Assembly: GCA_949128115.1 (NCBI GenBank)
Contig: OX421966.1
Location: forward strand, 58,649,416 to 58,713,415
Length of the DNA stretch: 64,000 nucleotides
Direction: 5' to 3'
DNA from: Anaspis maculata
Taxonomy: Eukaryota; Arthropoda; Insecta; Coleoptera; Scraptiidae
Of the stretch, positions 24,533-34,882 are shown piece after piece; positions within the stretch are counted from its first letter, which is position 1, and every line of letters starts with the position of its first letter. The notes below the pieces were generated by a model that saw nothing but the letters and a program-made list of their open reading frames with translations, did no database searches and had not been told where the DNA came from. Position numbers and translations under genes: made by a program.

Positions 24533-25794
24533 TATAAACATAAACTAACAAGGCACAAGCAAGCACCCAGCTCTGAAAGGCGTTACCGACAGTTTCCACA
24601 AGATTTATAGACCGGCCTGTCACTTCTGAAGAAAAGAAATTGACCTGCAATTTTTGAATCGGAAATGTGCCGCTCCCACAGACGAAACTTGAAACAGGTA
24701 AAATTGGGGAGGTCTGTTGTTGTCTTGGATTTTTATGGTGGCCCTACATTGAGCATCAAATGTTGCAGCTTTTTTAGCTGCTGAGCTCTCATTGGTCACA
24801 TGTTGGTCATTGACAGCAATTTCAGGCGTCAGTTCCTTACAAATGCATATTTACCAAGGTATACACAGGGGAAAGGAAGTATACAGGGTGATTCAAAAAT
24901 GTCTGACTAAACAATAGTGCGTTCTCCTGACCCGACGGCGCAGATGCAATATGGACGCAACTGTCGCTATTTAGCGCCAAATTTGAAACATCTAAACAAA
25001 TATCGACTTTTCTATGAAATACCAGGCTATTTTATGACTGAGTCTCCAGATAGATACAAAAAAGTTACTAGAAATATGAAGAAGAACCAGTCGCAATAGT
25101 ACTAGCGGTAAGCAAAATAAAACTGCATTTTATGATACAAGCAACAGATTTGGTACACGTGATCTTTGAAGAATTCTGAGCGATTTGACCCGTAGTTCTT
25201 GAAAATCCCTTCGGGGAGAGCCGAGATATTAGGGGGGGGGAGAGGGGTTGATATCTCTAATTTAGAAAAAAATCCATATGCGACAAAATGGCATGGAAAA
25301 TATCGAATTAAGTGAATTGAACATGCTGAACACACTTGTAAATCCCAATTTCATAGAAATATGCAATTAGTAGCTTTTTTCAAAATGGCCGCCAATAAAT
25401 GACAAAAAATCATGTATGAATAAGGTGTTCGAGTAAGGTATCAATTTATATGTTTTCGAGGTCGCTGGACTCATTTCTCTTATTGAAATCACCATATCGA
25501 ACATAATTATCCATTTTGAGTCAGGGCGAATGAACCCCCCCCCCACACCTGAAGTGAAACTTTCAAGATTTGAAGTGAATAATCGGAAGACCAATATAAA
25601 GCTGTATATAAATAATATGTTTTTAATTGAAAAATGAAAATTACCGATGTAACTACATCTTTAAACTCACAACCATCCCTGGAAGCCCCAACCACCCTTG
25701 ATGGGAGGGTGTATAACCTAGATTTCCTTGTGTCATAGAAAAGTGCTTTGGAAATGTTTTTACTTTAAACTGGCGGGTGAAGTGTTCATTACAA

Positions 25795-25880
25795 GCGTCC
25801 TTTGACGCAGGAAAGTAAGACTTGCCTGCCTAGGCAGGTAAATCTTACTTTTCTGCGTCAAGAGACGTTTTGTTTACTGA
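25795..25880. repeat. Short hairpin with CCTGCCTAGGCAGG centre
   Basis: GACGCAGGAAAGTAAGA and its near-complement TCTTACTTTTCTGCGTC flank a perfect 14 bp palindrome. It resembles a small TIR element; no duplication was identified. Confidence 0.6.
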
Positions 25881-26290
25881 AAATTTGCTGAAAATTGTTG
25901 GAAACCAGACCCAGCAACGTGGTATTTGCAAATTGGTATGTGCCAGAATGGCATTTCAGAATTCTGGAACCAATGTCTATCTTTGTGGATTATTGAGGCA
26001 TAGTTTCGGGTAAAACTTTATACATAATACGCCAGAAAAGTTAGTGTCTTAACAGGGCACGTAGGCTCCCAGGCTCGCTCCCAGGCCTCGCTTACGCTCG
26101 TCCTTGAATATGCCTACTATATAGCCCTGGGAAGATTCACTTTCCCGCCTTATTATGTCAATAACCACCAAATGGTGTAAAAAAGTATAATACCTACTTA
26201 CTTAATAATATTTTATGTATTGTTACAGTTCTTAGTTGAGATTCCTCACCACTTGTAAACATGTTCATGGGGTTTAAAATTAAACCCGAA

Positions 26291-26506
26291 GGGACGGCCC
26301 CGTAGCACCGTCGGTCGTCTGCCGTCTGTGGTGCGGATGGCGCGGGTTCGAATCCCGGTCAGTCATGGATGTTTTGTGTTTGTTCAAAAATTTGCGTATA
26401 TTGTAATTCATATGTAATAATTTACTGTTATCAATAAAAGGCGCAAAAACTCCTATGGCGCTGATAAGCCGAGATAAACTATTATTATTATTATTAAAAA
26501 AAAAAT
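26291..26506 (+). mobile_element. tRNA-derived SINE with 13 bp target duplication
   Basis: The head contains A-box-like TAGCACCGTCGG and B box GGTTCGAATCC inside a perfect T-arm (CGGGTTCGAATCCCG). A body of about 120 bp follows, then an (ATT)n and poly-A tail at 26482..26506. ATTAAACCCGAAG precedes and ATTGAACCCGAAG follows it, a 13 bp duplication with one mismatch. Head, tail and duplication together fit a pol III SINE mobilised by LINE machinery. Confidence 0.78.
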
Positions 26507-27065
26507 TGAACCCGAAGTAAGCAACTGTAGTTACCCTCAATATAGCCTTCAGGAGGTCGTGGGTTCAAAATCGATCGGCTTAAATGATTTTCTAGACGAT
26601 TTTAACGTCAAAAAAATTATGAGAATATCTAGGATAATGATCGAAAGAACACAAAAATCATCACAATGAAGAAAGTGTTATCTAAGGGGGTCGAAGTCTG
26701 TTACAGATGGATTATACGACACACTTTCTTGAGGATAGCAGATGGTCTAGAGACCTCCCTCCCATCACTCCTAAAAATGGGGACAAAATTAAAAACAAAA
26801 AGAGCACTTAAGGAAAGTTAGGGGAACAGCTGGTCATAAACTGTAATTTTCTGCCATTGCCGGTGTTTCAAAAAACACCACATCAATGTCACACCCAGCA
26901 CGTCGTGGCCAGCATTGATCCGAAAATTTGTTTTCCAGTCAGATCCTTGAAGAATCATCCATAGTTCACAGATAAAACATCCAAATCAGATCAATTGTTC
27001 TTTAATAATCTGACTTCAAACTTGGGTGAAAATTTATTCGTGTTATTCAGTTATAGCTGTACATG

Positions 27066-27178
27066 TTACACTACACAATTTCTTGTACAATCTGTCAGTT
27101 AAACAATCATATTCATTGTTTTTTGCCACTATTTTGGCAGATTCTTCTAGAAATTGTACAAGAAATTGTGTAGTGTAA
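27066..27178. repeat. 113 bp TIR hairpin
   Basis: TTACACTACACAATTTCTTG at the left and its complement at the right form arms of about 25 bp around a 60 bp loop. A MITE-like structure; the family is unknown. Confidence 0.65.
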
Positions 27179-27206
27179 TACAGCTTTTATACGTAGGTAT
27201 ATCTTA

Positions 27207-27422
27207 TTCACTTTTTATTTTCAGTAGAATTATTTTTGGAGCAAAAATACAGTGAAAAGCTGGGGGGCTCCAGCAACGGCTGATGGCACCTGCAAAGTTT
27301 TGGAGCGAAACTATCCAGCGACCATAAGCCCGAATAAGCCGTATCCTCCCAGCGCTCCAGTTTGTCACATCATTTTTATTCCAAAAAGTTATTTTACTGT
27401 TTACTGGAAATAAAAAGTGAAC
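27207..27422. repeat. 216 bp TIR element
   Basis: TTCACTTTTTATTTTCAGTA near 27207 pairs with TACTGGAAATAAAAAGTGAA ending near 27421. GGTATAT at the left flank and GGGATATATAC at the right are too loose to call a duplication. The middle is GC-richer than its surroundings. Confidence 0.55.
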
Positions 27423-28197
27423 GGGATATATACATACCTATTCATAGCTACAGTAGGTACGTGAAATATCAACAAGTAGGTATTACTATACTATTTTATA
27501 CCATTTTAACTCATTTTTGAAGGGCTTTCCTGCGATACCAGGAAAGCTAGGTTATACAAGACCCCCATTAAGGGTGGTTGGGGATTCCAGAGATGGTTAT
27601 GGTTACCTTAGAGGTGTAGTTAGTTACATGGGTAATTTTCATTTATCATCAAAAAAGAGATTATTCAGATGTAGCTCCATATTGTTCTTTTGATATTCAC
27701 TTCAAATCTTGAAAGCATCACTTCAAGTGTTGGGGGTGGTGGGTGGTTCATCTACCCTGACCCAAAAGAGATAATTTTGTTCGATATGGTGATTTCGATA
27801 AAAGAAATGAGTTCAGCGTCCTCGAAAACATATAAATTGATACCTTACTCGAATAACTTATTCATGCATGATTTTTTGTCATTCATTGGCGGCCATTTTG
27901 AAAAAAAAAGGCTACTTTTAGCATTTTTTATGAAATTAGGATTTATCAGTGTATTCAGCATGTTCAAATCACTTGAATTAGACATTTTTCATGCCAGTTT
28001 GGTCGATATAGATTTTTTCTAAATAAGAGAAATCAACCCCTCTCCCCCCCCCCCCATATCTCGGCTCCCCCCGAAGGGATTTTCAAGAACTACGAGTCAA
28101 ATCGCTTAGAATTTTTCAGAGGTTACGTGTACCAAATCTGTTGCTTGTATCATAAAATGCAGTATTCTTCACAAGTTAGCTGCTTACCGCTAGTACT

Positions 28198-28879
28198 ACA
28201 AGCCAAAGAGACCAACCTAATTTGGGCTTGAAGCATTTTCAAAGAAAAGCAATTTCCGAGGTTCCTGACTCAGCCTGAATAGAACACAGGAATTCAATAC
28301 ATATCCAGTGGTTGAAATTGCCTACTCATAATTCTTCCACCAACAGTTCATTAACTTCTTTTGAAATAACAAAACTAGGAGGGTTCGAAGAATTACTCGA
28401 ACCAGTCGAACCCTGCTGAAACTTACTCGAACTACTATTACTGGAAATAATGGAACATTGTGTAAACATGTGCTAGATCATAATTAGGAGATACTTTGAA
28501 AAAGTGTTGAAAACAACAATCGAACTGAAGTCCGACTGCCTCCCTCGCTTTTCTTTCTACATAATTTTGTTCCTTGTGAAAAACTGCTCCAACTTTTTAG
28601 CTTGTGGACAGATTTATACCAGCTTTTTTCAAACAAAGGTAAAAGATTCTTGAACATTTTCAGGCAATTCTTTTTTAAATTATCTAGGTTTTCCGAGAGT
28701 TTTCCACTTTAAAATGAGTAACCGGCCTGGCTTTTCGAGACCGGACTCAAATTATGAATTGATGGAGCCCTCATTAGAGAAAATATATCTATTCTCCAAT
28801 CTTTTTCTCAAATAGGTCCCTTCGTTTCGGTTTTTTTGAGTGCGCATGTCTGGCGCGAATTTCATAGTTTCGTACACCA
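28198..28879. other. Intergenic, no gene recognised
   Basis: Seen only as AT-rich, apparently unique sequence. Confidence 0.35.
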
Positions 28880-29370
28880 ATATTGAAAATTAACACAAAA
28901 AAATATTGTAGTGCACCTAAAATTTCACAAATAATGTGGTTGAATGTTAGATACCATTTTTATATTCAAAGAAAATGTTTCATTGGAATTAAATTCAATG
29001 ATCGTTTGTGGAAGTTCAGGAACAACAAAAATGGCAACAGCGCTGAAAACAACAAGACATCGGCGCCAACTGTCACTTGTGACAATAATTATGGTCACTT
29101 CTCGTTTCTACCTGACCTACACTCCCTTTGCTCATGTTTCATCGAAATAACAGAACCTGTTGAAAATGGCTGCACCAAGAAGGAAGTTCAAAGAAGCTAC
29201 GAAGAGATGCATTTATGGTATGTATAGAAGTGACAGCCAGGAACCAGTTGTTGGTCAGACGGCTAGACAGAGCATGCAGCGTTGCCATTCAACTGACAGG
29301 TGTACGAAAGTTTACAAAATTTAGAGCCGTCAAGCATGCGCACCTGCCCAAACGAAGTAGCCTATTCTAA
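28880..29370 (+). repeat. Dispersed repeat RC, copy A, with a conserved ATG frame
   Basis: Matches 62150..62560 on the opposite strand: GGCAACAGCGCT, TCGGCGCCA, CTTCTCGTTTCTACCT, then ATG and AGAAGGAAGTTC. From ATG 29167 the frame runs about 53 codons to TAG and is similar in both copies (PRRKF, DSQ, ARQS, QRCHSTDRCTKV). A G/GTATGT donor-like site lies 19 codons in. It could be a first exon or just a well-conserved repeat. Confidence 0.5.
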
Positions 29371-29549
29371 CTTCTCAACCGAAGGGACATCTCATAATAA
29401 AATTCCCATCTGTTTTTTACTACTCGTCGGGGAAGTTATGGGGTGACACAACTGATTTTTTTTCTTTTTGCAGTTGAGGCATCGATAGCGCCGAAACCAC
29501 AGAAGAAAAAATCTATCTTCAGTCTCCCTCACTCATGGTATGTCACGGT

Positions 29550-30012
29550 CATTTTACTTTTTTCGTCAAGTAGAAACTCTTCCAAAAAGAAAATGTACGT
29601 GCATTGCTATTAAATCTTGAAAATTTCCAAAAAAATTTTGAAAATTTTTGATTTTGATTCTTGAAAATTCAAAAACCAGATAACATCGACAATGCATCTT
29701 TCCTTAAAAAAGTCGCATGCCAAATTTGAACTTTTTATTTTCAAAAAAAAGGTACCTAAAATGATTTCTCGTAGACACGAAAAAGTAAATTAGTAGAAAT
29801 CATTTTTGGTACCTTTTTTTTTGGAAAAAAAAGTTCAAATTTGGCATGCGACTTCCTTGAAGAAAGATTCATCGTCGATGCTATCTGGTTTTCAAATTTT
29901 CAGAAATCAAAATCAAAAATTTTCAATTTTTTTGGAAATATTCAAAATTTGATGGCAATGCTCTCACATTTTCTTATTGGGAGAGTTTCTACTTGACGAA
30001 AAAAATAAAATA
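29550..30012. repeat. Palindrome, 463 bp, AT-rich
   Basis: TTTCGTCAAGTAGAAACTCT near 29558 pairs with GAGAGTTTCTACTTGACGAA near 29980; the centre is near 29780 (AAATCATTTTTGGTACC with GGTACCTAAAATGATTT). GTCGCATGCCAAATTTGAAC occurs in both arms. Confidence 0.8.
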
Positions 30013-30019
30013 AAACCGG

Positions 30020-30290
30020 TTCTCGTCATCTCGTCAACAACTTTTTTAGTCGCATCAGAAACCCCTCAAGGGTCTCCAGTACAAAGAATTTATTTCCAAT
30101 TTGCCCCTATTCTTGAGAATATATGCAACACTATATACACAAGTCTAGGTACCTGCTTTCGAGTCTTTGTTTGGTTTAACAATGCATATGATCCCGTCTA
30201 CTTGTAAGGGCCATAAAGCCATAAAACTCATCTATTCGCCATTATTGTCACCGGGTAAGGTGGCCAAAAAGTGTTTATTCAACTTCCTAC
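30020..30290 (+). repeat. Dispersed repeat RD, inverted copy at 44880..45125
   Basis: GGTCTCCAGTACAAAGAATT, GGGGCAAATTGG-type text, TATATACACAAG and GGCCATAAAGCCATAA read in the same order on the opposite strand at 44880..45125. No coding signal. Confidence 0.6.
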
Positions 30291-30669
30291 CTATAAAATA
30301 AATACCTGCTCTAAATTTCAATCTGTACAACAAAATACTTCCGAAATGTGATATTTCTGGTGGCAAATACTACAGAGCAAGATAGCTTTTCGGCTGGAAA
30401 ATTTTTTTTTTTACAAAAATCGTTTTAAAACATTGAAATTTTGATATTAGAGTTATCAGTCAGGCTAACCTCTTTTACGAAGAGACTTCACAAAGCAAAA
30501 ATTTATGGACGTCCCTGGATACTCGTCGGGAGGGTTTTGAGTTTACATAACCGATTTTTGTGTGGCTGTGGAGCAGGATTTTGTTTTCTTTCTAAATTCT
30601 AGAAGTACTTAGTGGTCTTAGCGCATTTTCTTAGTGCAGTTATTGTCAATCTGTCATTAGTGTCATTGA
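30291..30669. other. Intergenic, no gene recognised
   Basis: Nothing supported. Confidence 0.3.
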
Positions 30670-31331
30670 TAGAAATGAAGTTAAGCTTGAAAATTGAATG
30701 TTCATACGAGACACGAGTAAGAATCACGTTTCATGACAATCGTTCCATCAATGAGACTAAGATAGCGACGGAATCATAAAATTCAGCTTGGAAATGAGAA
30801 TGCATATACAAGACAAGAGTAAGTTCCAAGTTTCATGTTAATCGTTCCACTAGTAAGAGATTTCAATATGACGGCCAAGATGGCGGAGGAATCATGGAAT
30901 TTGGTTCGAAAATAAGAATGTTCACACGAGATAAGAATAAGTTCCAAACTTTCATGGCAATCCCTCTATTAATAACAGATTGCAATATGGCGGCCAAGAT
31001 GACGGCAGAATCATAAAATTCAGCTCAAAAATAACATTAACAATGTTCATACAAGAGTAAGTTCCAAGTTTCATGACAATCGTTGCACTAGTAACAAATT
31101 TCAAGATGGCGGCGGAATCATGAATTCCAGCTTGAAAATAAAGAATGATCATACGAGACAAAGGTAAGTTCTAAGTTTTATCGAAATTGTTCCACTATTA
31201 TGAAATTCCAATATGGCAGCCAAGATGGCGGCACAACCATGGAATACAATCTGACCACTGGCCACCCTTGAGAACCTAAGCTATCCATCGGAAAAAAGTT
31301 CCAGGGCTCTGGCTTCATTCCCCGGGGAGGA
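30670..31331 (+). repeat. ATGGCGGC minisatellite, five to six units
   Basis: Units of about 108-119 bp with AATATGGCGGCCAAGATGG-like cores near 30865, 30982, 31101 and 31209, plus a degenerate one near 30750. Between cores each unit reads TTTCATG-CAATCGTT-CAC-A. The array continues at 32620 after the insertion of element X. Confidence 0.75.
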
Positions 31332-31774
31332 ATAGTAACTTTCATTATAGTGGTATACCCAACGCTTGCGCCAAATTTTGGCGTCAAATACAAAATTTGC
31401 GAACAAATGCTACAAAATCGCAAGAAAAACCGCCACAAAGTTGAAAAATACGCGCCGCAGCGAACAGGGTAATAGGCTAGAGGTTAATACACACTAGTGA
31501 TTACTTATCTTTCATCAAAAAGTCCGCATTGTTCATTAAATTATAAATAACTGCGTTTTACATTGATCGGATGTGCGTACGCAACCCATAATGCAACCCC
31601 CACCAACTCTATTTTCAGTTTGACAAGCAACAGCCGTGACTTTCCGCTGCTGTCTGCTGTCAACATCAACTATTTATTCGCCATTTTGAAGTTCGCTCCG
31701 AGTGTCGTACGTTTGTGAACAAGTGGACCGCTATTCTTGAATCGTGTGAGAAAAGTCCCTGGGAGTTTTATATA

Positions 31775-31856
31775 ATCCGTACTACACTTCTGTAGCGAAA
31801 GTTGCCTAAAAACCACGATTTTAGGCAACATTCGCTACATCAGTGTACTGCGGAAT
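31775..31856. repeat. Z hairpin, copy 1
   Basis: Inverted pair around GTTGCCTAAAAACC..GATTTTAGGCAAC with TGTAGCGAAAG outside it and TACACT/AGTGTA beyond. Related copies are at 32255..32313 (right side cut short), about 53575..53620 (core lost) and 56162..56240. Confidence 0.7.
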
Positions 31857-32254
31857 TTATTGTGTATGAATGTATTGAATCTATCCTTGGTGACCCGTTT
31901 CGGAGTGAAATTTTTCCGGTTACACAGCTTCACCCACCGTACACATTGTCACATTCCTCGCAAGACTTTGCGTGTTTTTCAAATTTCTCCAGTACCTACC
32001 AAGTTTTTACGCTATTTTAAGCACGTTTTTGAGAATCGGATAAAGAAATACATAATTTTGTCATTATACCGACTATCACTGTGCCCATTCCCATGAGCAC
32101 AATGTTTCACGGCCCCTTTCACTTGTTTTTCCATGATTTTTGGAAGGATAACACCGCTGATTTAGTTTTGAAAAAAACTGATTTTTATACTTTGAAGAGC
32201 ACAGGGCCGCTATTCTTGAATCGTGTGAGAAAAGTCCCTGGGAGTAAAATACAT

Positions 32255-32313
32255 TCCGCAGTACACTGATGTAGCGAGTGTTGCCTAAAATCGTGATTTT
32301 TAGGCAACTTTCG
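32255..32313. repeat. Z hairpin, copy 2 (truncated)
   Basis: TTCCGCAGTACACTGATGTA, then GTTGCCTAAAATCGTGATTT and AGGCAAC. The outer right arm is replaced by element X arm sequence. Confidence 0.65.
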
Positions 32314-32619
32314 CTAGTCAAACTGAAAATAGAGTTGTTGGGGGTTGCATTATGGGTTGCGTACGCACATCCGATCAATGTAAAACGCAGTTATTTATAA
32401 TTTAATGAACAATGCAGACTTTTTGATGAAAAATGATTAATCACTAGTGTGTATTAACCTGTAGCCTATTACCCTGTTCGCTGCGGCGCGTATTTTTCAA
32501 CTCTATGGCGGTTTTTCACGCCATTTTCTAGCATTTGTTCGCAAATTTTGTATTTGACGCCATTACTTCAGAAGACGAGTATGCGCGCTGATGGCGCGCT
32601 GGATAATGAAAGGTACTAT

Positions 32620-32870
32620 TCAATTTTCTTAGGAGTGCACAGGAAACTTTGTTTTTTGATAATAGTAATGATAACTATGTATGGATAAAAATAATAATGC
32701 ACATTGGCCACCCTTGGGGACATCAGTTATCTATCAAAAAAAGTTCCAAGGCTCCAACTTCATTCCCAGAGGAGTACAACTTCTTAATTTCTACACGAAC
32801 AGACAGACAGACGGACAGACAAACAAACCGGCCATATAAGCGTCATTTTCTTACGAAAATGCTCTAAAAA
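32620..32870 (+). repeat. Right part of the split minisatellite-bearing repeat
   Basis: Continues AGGAGTGCACAGGAAAC..CACCCTTGGGGACATCAG..TTCTACACGAACAGACAGAC, matching 13085..13290. Confidence 0.65.
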
Positions 32871-33890
32871 TCGGTTGACTAGGAGGTATAGAAGATTTGT
32901 TTTCTTTCAAATTGTTTTCATATATTGCCCAATACAGAATACTAGACGTCGAAGTCAGTTTCAAAAGGTACATAATACATCCATATTAGATACATCACAA
33001 GAGGATAAATCTAGGTAAAAATAGAAAACGCAAAATTTATGTCTGTGTCATCATTAGCACTTATTCCCTGAACCCCGCTGGTTGTACCTGCTACCGTGGC
33101 ACGGTCGTATACTTATCATAATGGGTCATTACACAAAAGGAGAACCAACAACATGAGATCCAAGAAAATGTATTGTTGGTTGCCTATTGTAAAATATTTA
33201 GCCCCTAAATTGGATTCGTTTTTTGCTATTAATCCACTTTTCAATTCTACAAAAAAATAACTCTGTCGCGCCTTTGAGAATTGCGTGTGTGACTAGAATA
33301 TCATTCTAATTTTTCTTTGGGGAAGTTTGGTGAGCTGCTACCCCTTATTCGGATTTTTTTGATTGTTGTGATTTTTTTCAAAAGTTACTGGAATTTTCCA
33401 AATTTCTCTCTGTCGCGCCCTTTATTCACTTGAATATAGTCATTTAGCATCGAGACCCTACTTTCACAACCTATCCTGGCTTCTCAATTCCTGATTCCAT
33501 CGGCCCTGACACTCGGTAATTCAGCCAGTTTTTACCCTGATGTACTGGAGACCGTTAATGGTCTCCAGTGCATCAGGGTAGACACCGGGTAAATGAGTGA
33601 ATTTTAAGGCCGATGGAATCAGAAATTGAGAAGCCAGGATAGGTTTTGAAAGTGAGGTCTCGATGCTGAATGACTATATTCAAGTAAATAAAGGGCGCGA
33701 CAGAGAGAAATTAAGAAAATTCCAATTACTTTTGGAAAAAATCACAACTATCCAAAAAATCCGAATAAGGAATAACAGCTTACCAAACTTCCTCAAAGAA
33801 AAAGTATAATGATATTCTAGTCACACAGACAATACTCAAGGGCGCGACAGCGGTATATTTTGATATAATTGAAATCTAGTGGATTTATAG

Positions 33891-34763
33891 TGTTAGCGCG
33901 GTACACATAAAGACGGCAGCCTTCCGATGAAGGCTGCATTAAAACAATAACTCTTGGATTAGGAAAGCAGCAAGCGACAGTCAGAAATAAAATTCACAAC
34001 AACAATCAAAAACTTTAATGCAAAACAAAGAAAAAAACACAAACAGACAGAATTACAAAACAATAAAAAAAAAAACAATGTGAATTAAATGAAATGAAAA
34101 ATCCGAGTGGTTCTGATCGGGGGCAGATTCGCTGGCGCCGAGTGGCGTCGGGATCTTATTCGGTGGCGGCGTCGTCCTGGCGGAGTCCGAAGGCGGCGTC
34201 GTGGTGGATGGCCGTTCTGGTGGTGGATTTCCTGGTGAAATGCACGAGTGCCCGTGTTCGTCACCAAAATGGCGGACGAACGACTCGATCCCGTCCGAAA
34301 CTGGAGCTTTGTGTGCGGCTGGCTGATCCAAGCCGCTCCCCGGTGAAAGCGGTGAAAACTGCCGCTTTCTGGACTTGGAGATGCTGCAGAGCTCCTCCAG
34401 GAGTCACTATCGGACGCGATGGGCCTTGGATGGGCTTCTGGTCGAGTACGAATGTACGCCGATGGCACGACAAGATGGCCGCGAGAACGATGACCAAAAA
34501 AAGACGGCGTGGCTTCCCGCTCGACGTACGGAGATCAACGCCGCTTCGAACGAAGCGGCAAAGGCACGAGCGGAAAGAAAGCCGAAGAATGCCGAAGACG
34601 GCCGAAGAAAGTGCTGGAGCTCGTTTACGCTTGCGCCTGACAGCCAAGTGCCAGGCACACCGAACAGGGGGTGAGGGGTGAGGACTTGGACGACACAGGG
34701 ATATTTTGGGTTGCATACCCTCAATGCACACGAATGCAGTTTTCAATGAACGGGGCCGAGACA
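33891..34763 (-). repeat. BEL/Pao 3' LTR
   Basis: 873 bp, TG...CA ends in element orientation, paired with 40337..41208. The long open frames inside it on both strands occur identically in both LTRs and are GC-rich by-products. Confidence 0.93.
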
Positions 34764-34790
34764 TACTCCCCACCAAAATACCACTCGGGG
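34764..34790 (-). other. BEL/Pao polypurine tract region
   Basis: In element orientation the bases before the 3' LTR read TTTTGGTGGGGAGTA, a purine-rich stretch suited to plus-strand priming. Confidence 0.65.
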
Positions 34791-34882
34791 TATTTTCAAA
34801 GTTCAAAAATTAATGAAATCAAACATGATACAAAAAGAAAGAGCATAGTGAGAACAATGACGGAAGTGAAAACACAGAATGC

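Larger units (their letters stand above)
22666..24900. repeat. Dispersed repeat RB, copy B (split by a palindrome)
   Basis: Parallels copy A from CACAGCCTCAAGCGGGATAA (22673) through GTATACAGGGTGATTCAAAA (24881). Two foldback insertions distinguish it: P7 at its left edge and the 1041 bp palindrome at 23492..24532. Removing both gives close alignment with copy A. Confidence 0.75.
25098..28197. repeat. Palindrome P8, 3.1 kb, with a nested core
   Basis: Arms 25098..25740 and 27530..28197 are inverted: AGTACTAGCGGTAAGC with GCTTACCGCTAGTACT, and AAAATGGCCGCCAAT with ATTGGCGGCCATTTT. The 1.8 kb core between them holds a hairpin, a SINE and two TIR structures listed separately. Open frames in the arms mirror each other and are not genes. 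Confidence 0.8.
31332..32619. mobile_element. Element X, copy 1 (TIR foldback, 1288 bp)
   Basis: Ends ATAGTAACTTTCATTATA and TAATGAAAGGTACTAT. Arms of roughly 300 bp pair (GTACGCAACCCATAATGCAA near 31577 with its complement near 32345). The repeat copy at 12741..13300 has the uninterrupted site. The flanks allow either an AT or a TA 2 bp duplication. The core carries two Z hairpins. A shorter copy lies at 53131..53919. Confidence 0.8.

Noticed and set aside
28883..29227. 114-codon gene on the plus strand
   Set aside because: The frame is not conserved in the RC copy at 62150..62560; only the shorter ATG frame downstream is.
11860..31230. CRISPR-like array
   Set aside because: Units of about 118 bp are similar throughout, with no short repeats separated by unique spacers, and the DNA is eukaryotic.
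34094..34806. Long overlapping frames on both strands (up to 195 codons), repeated at 40464..41272
   Set aside because: They lie within the two LTRs, are identical in both, and have repetitive Arg/Ser/Pro composition typical of GC-rich non-coding sequence.
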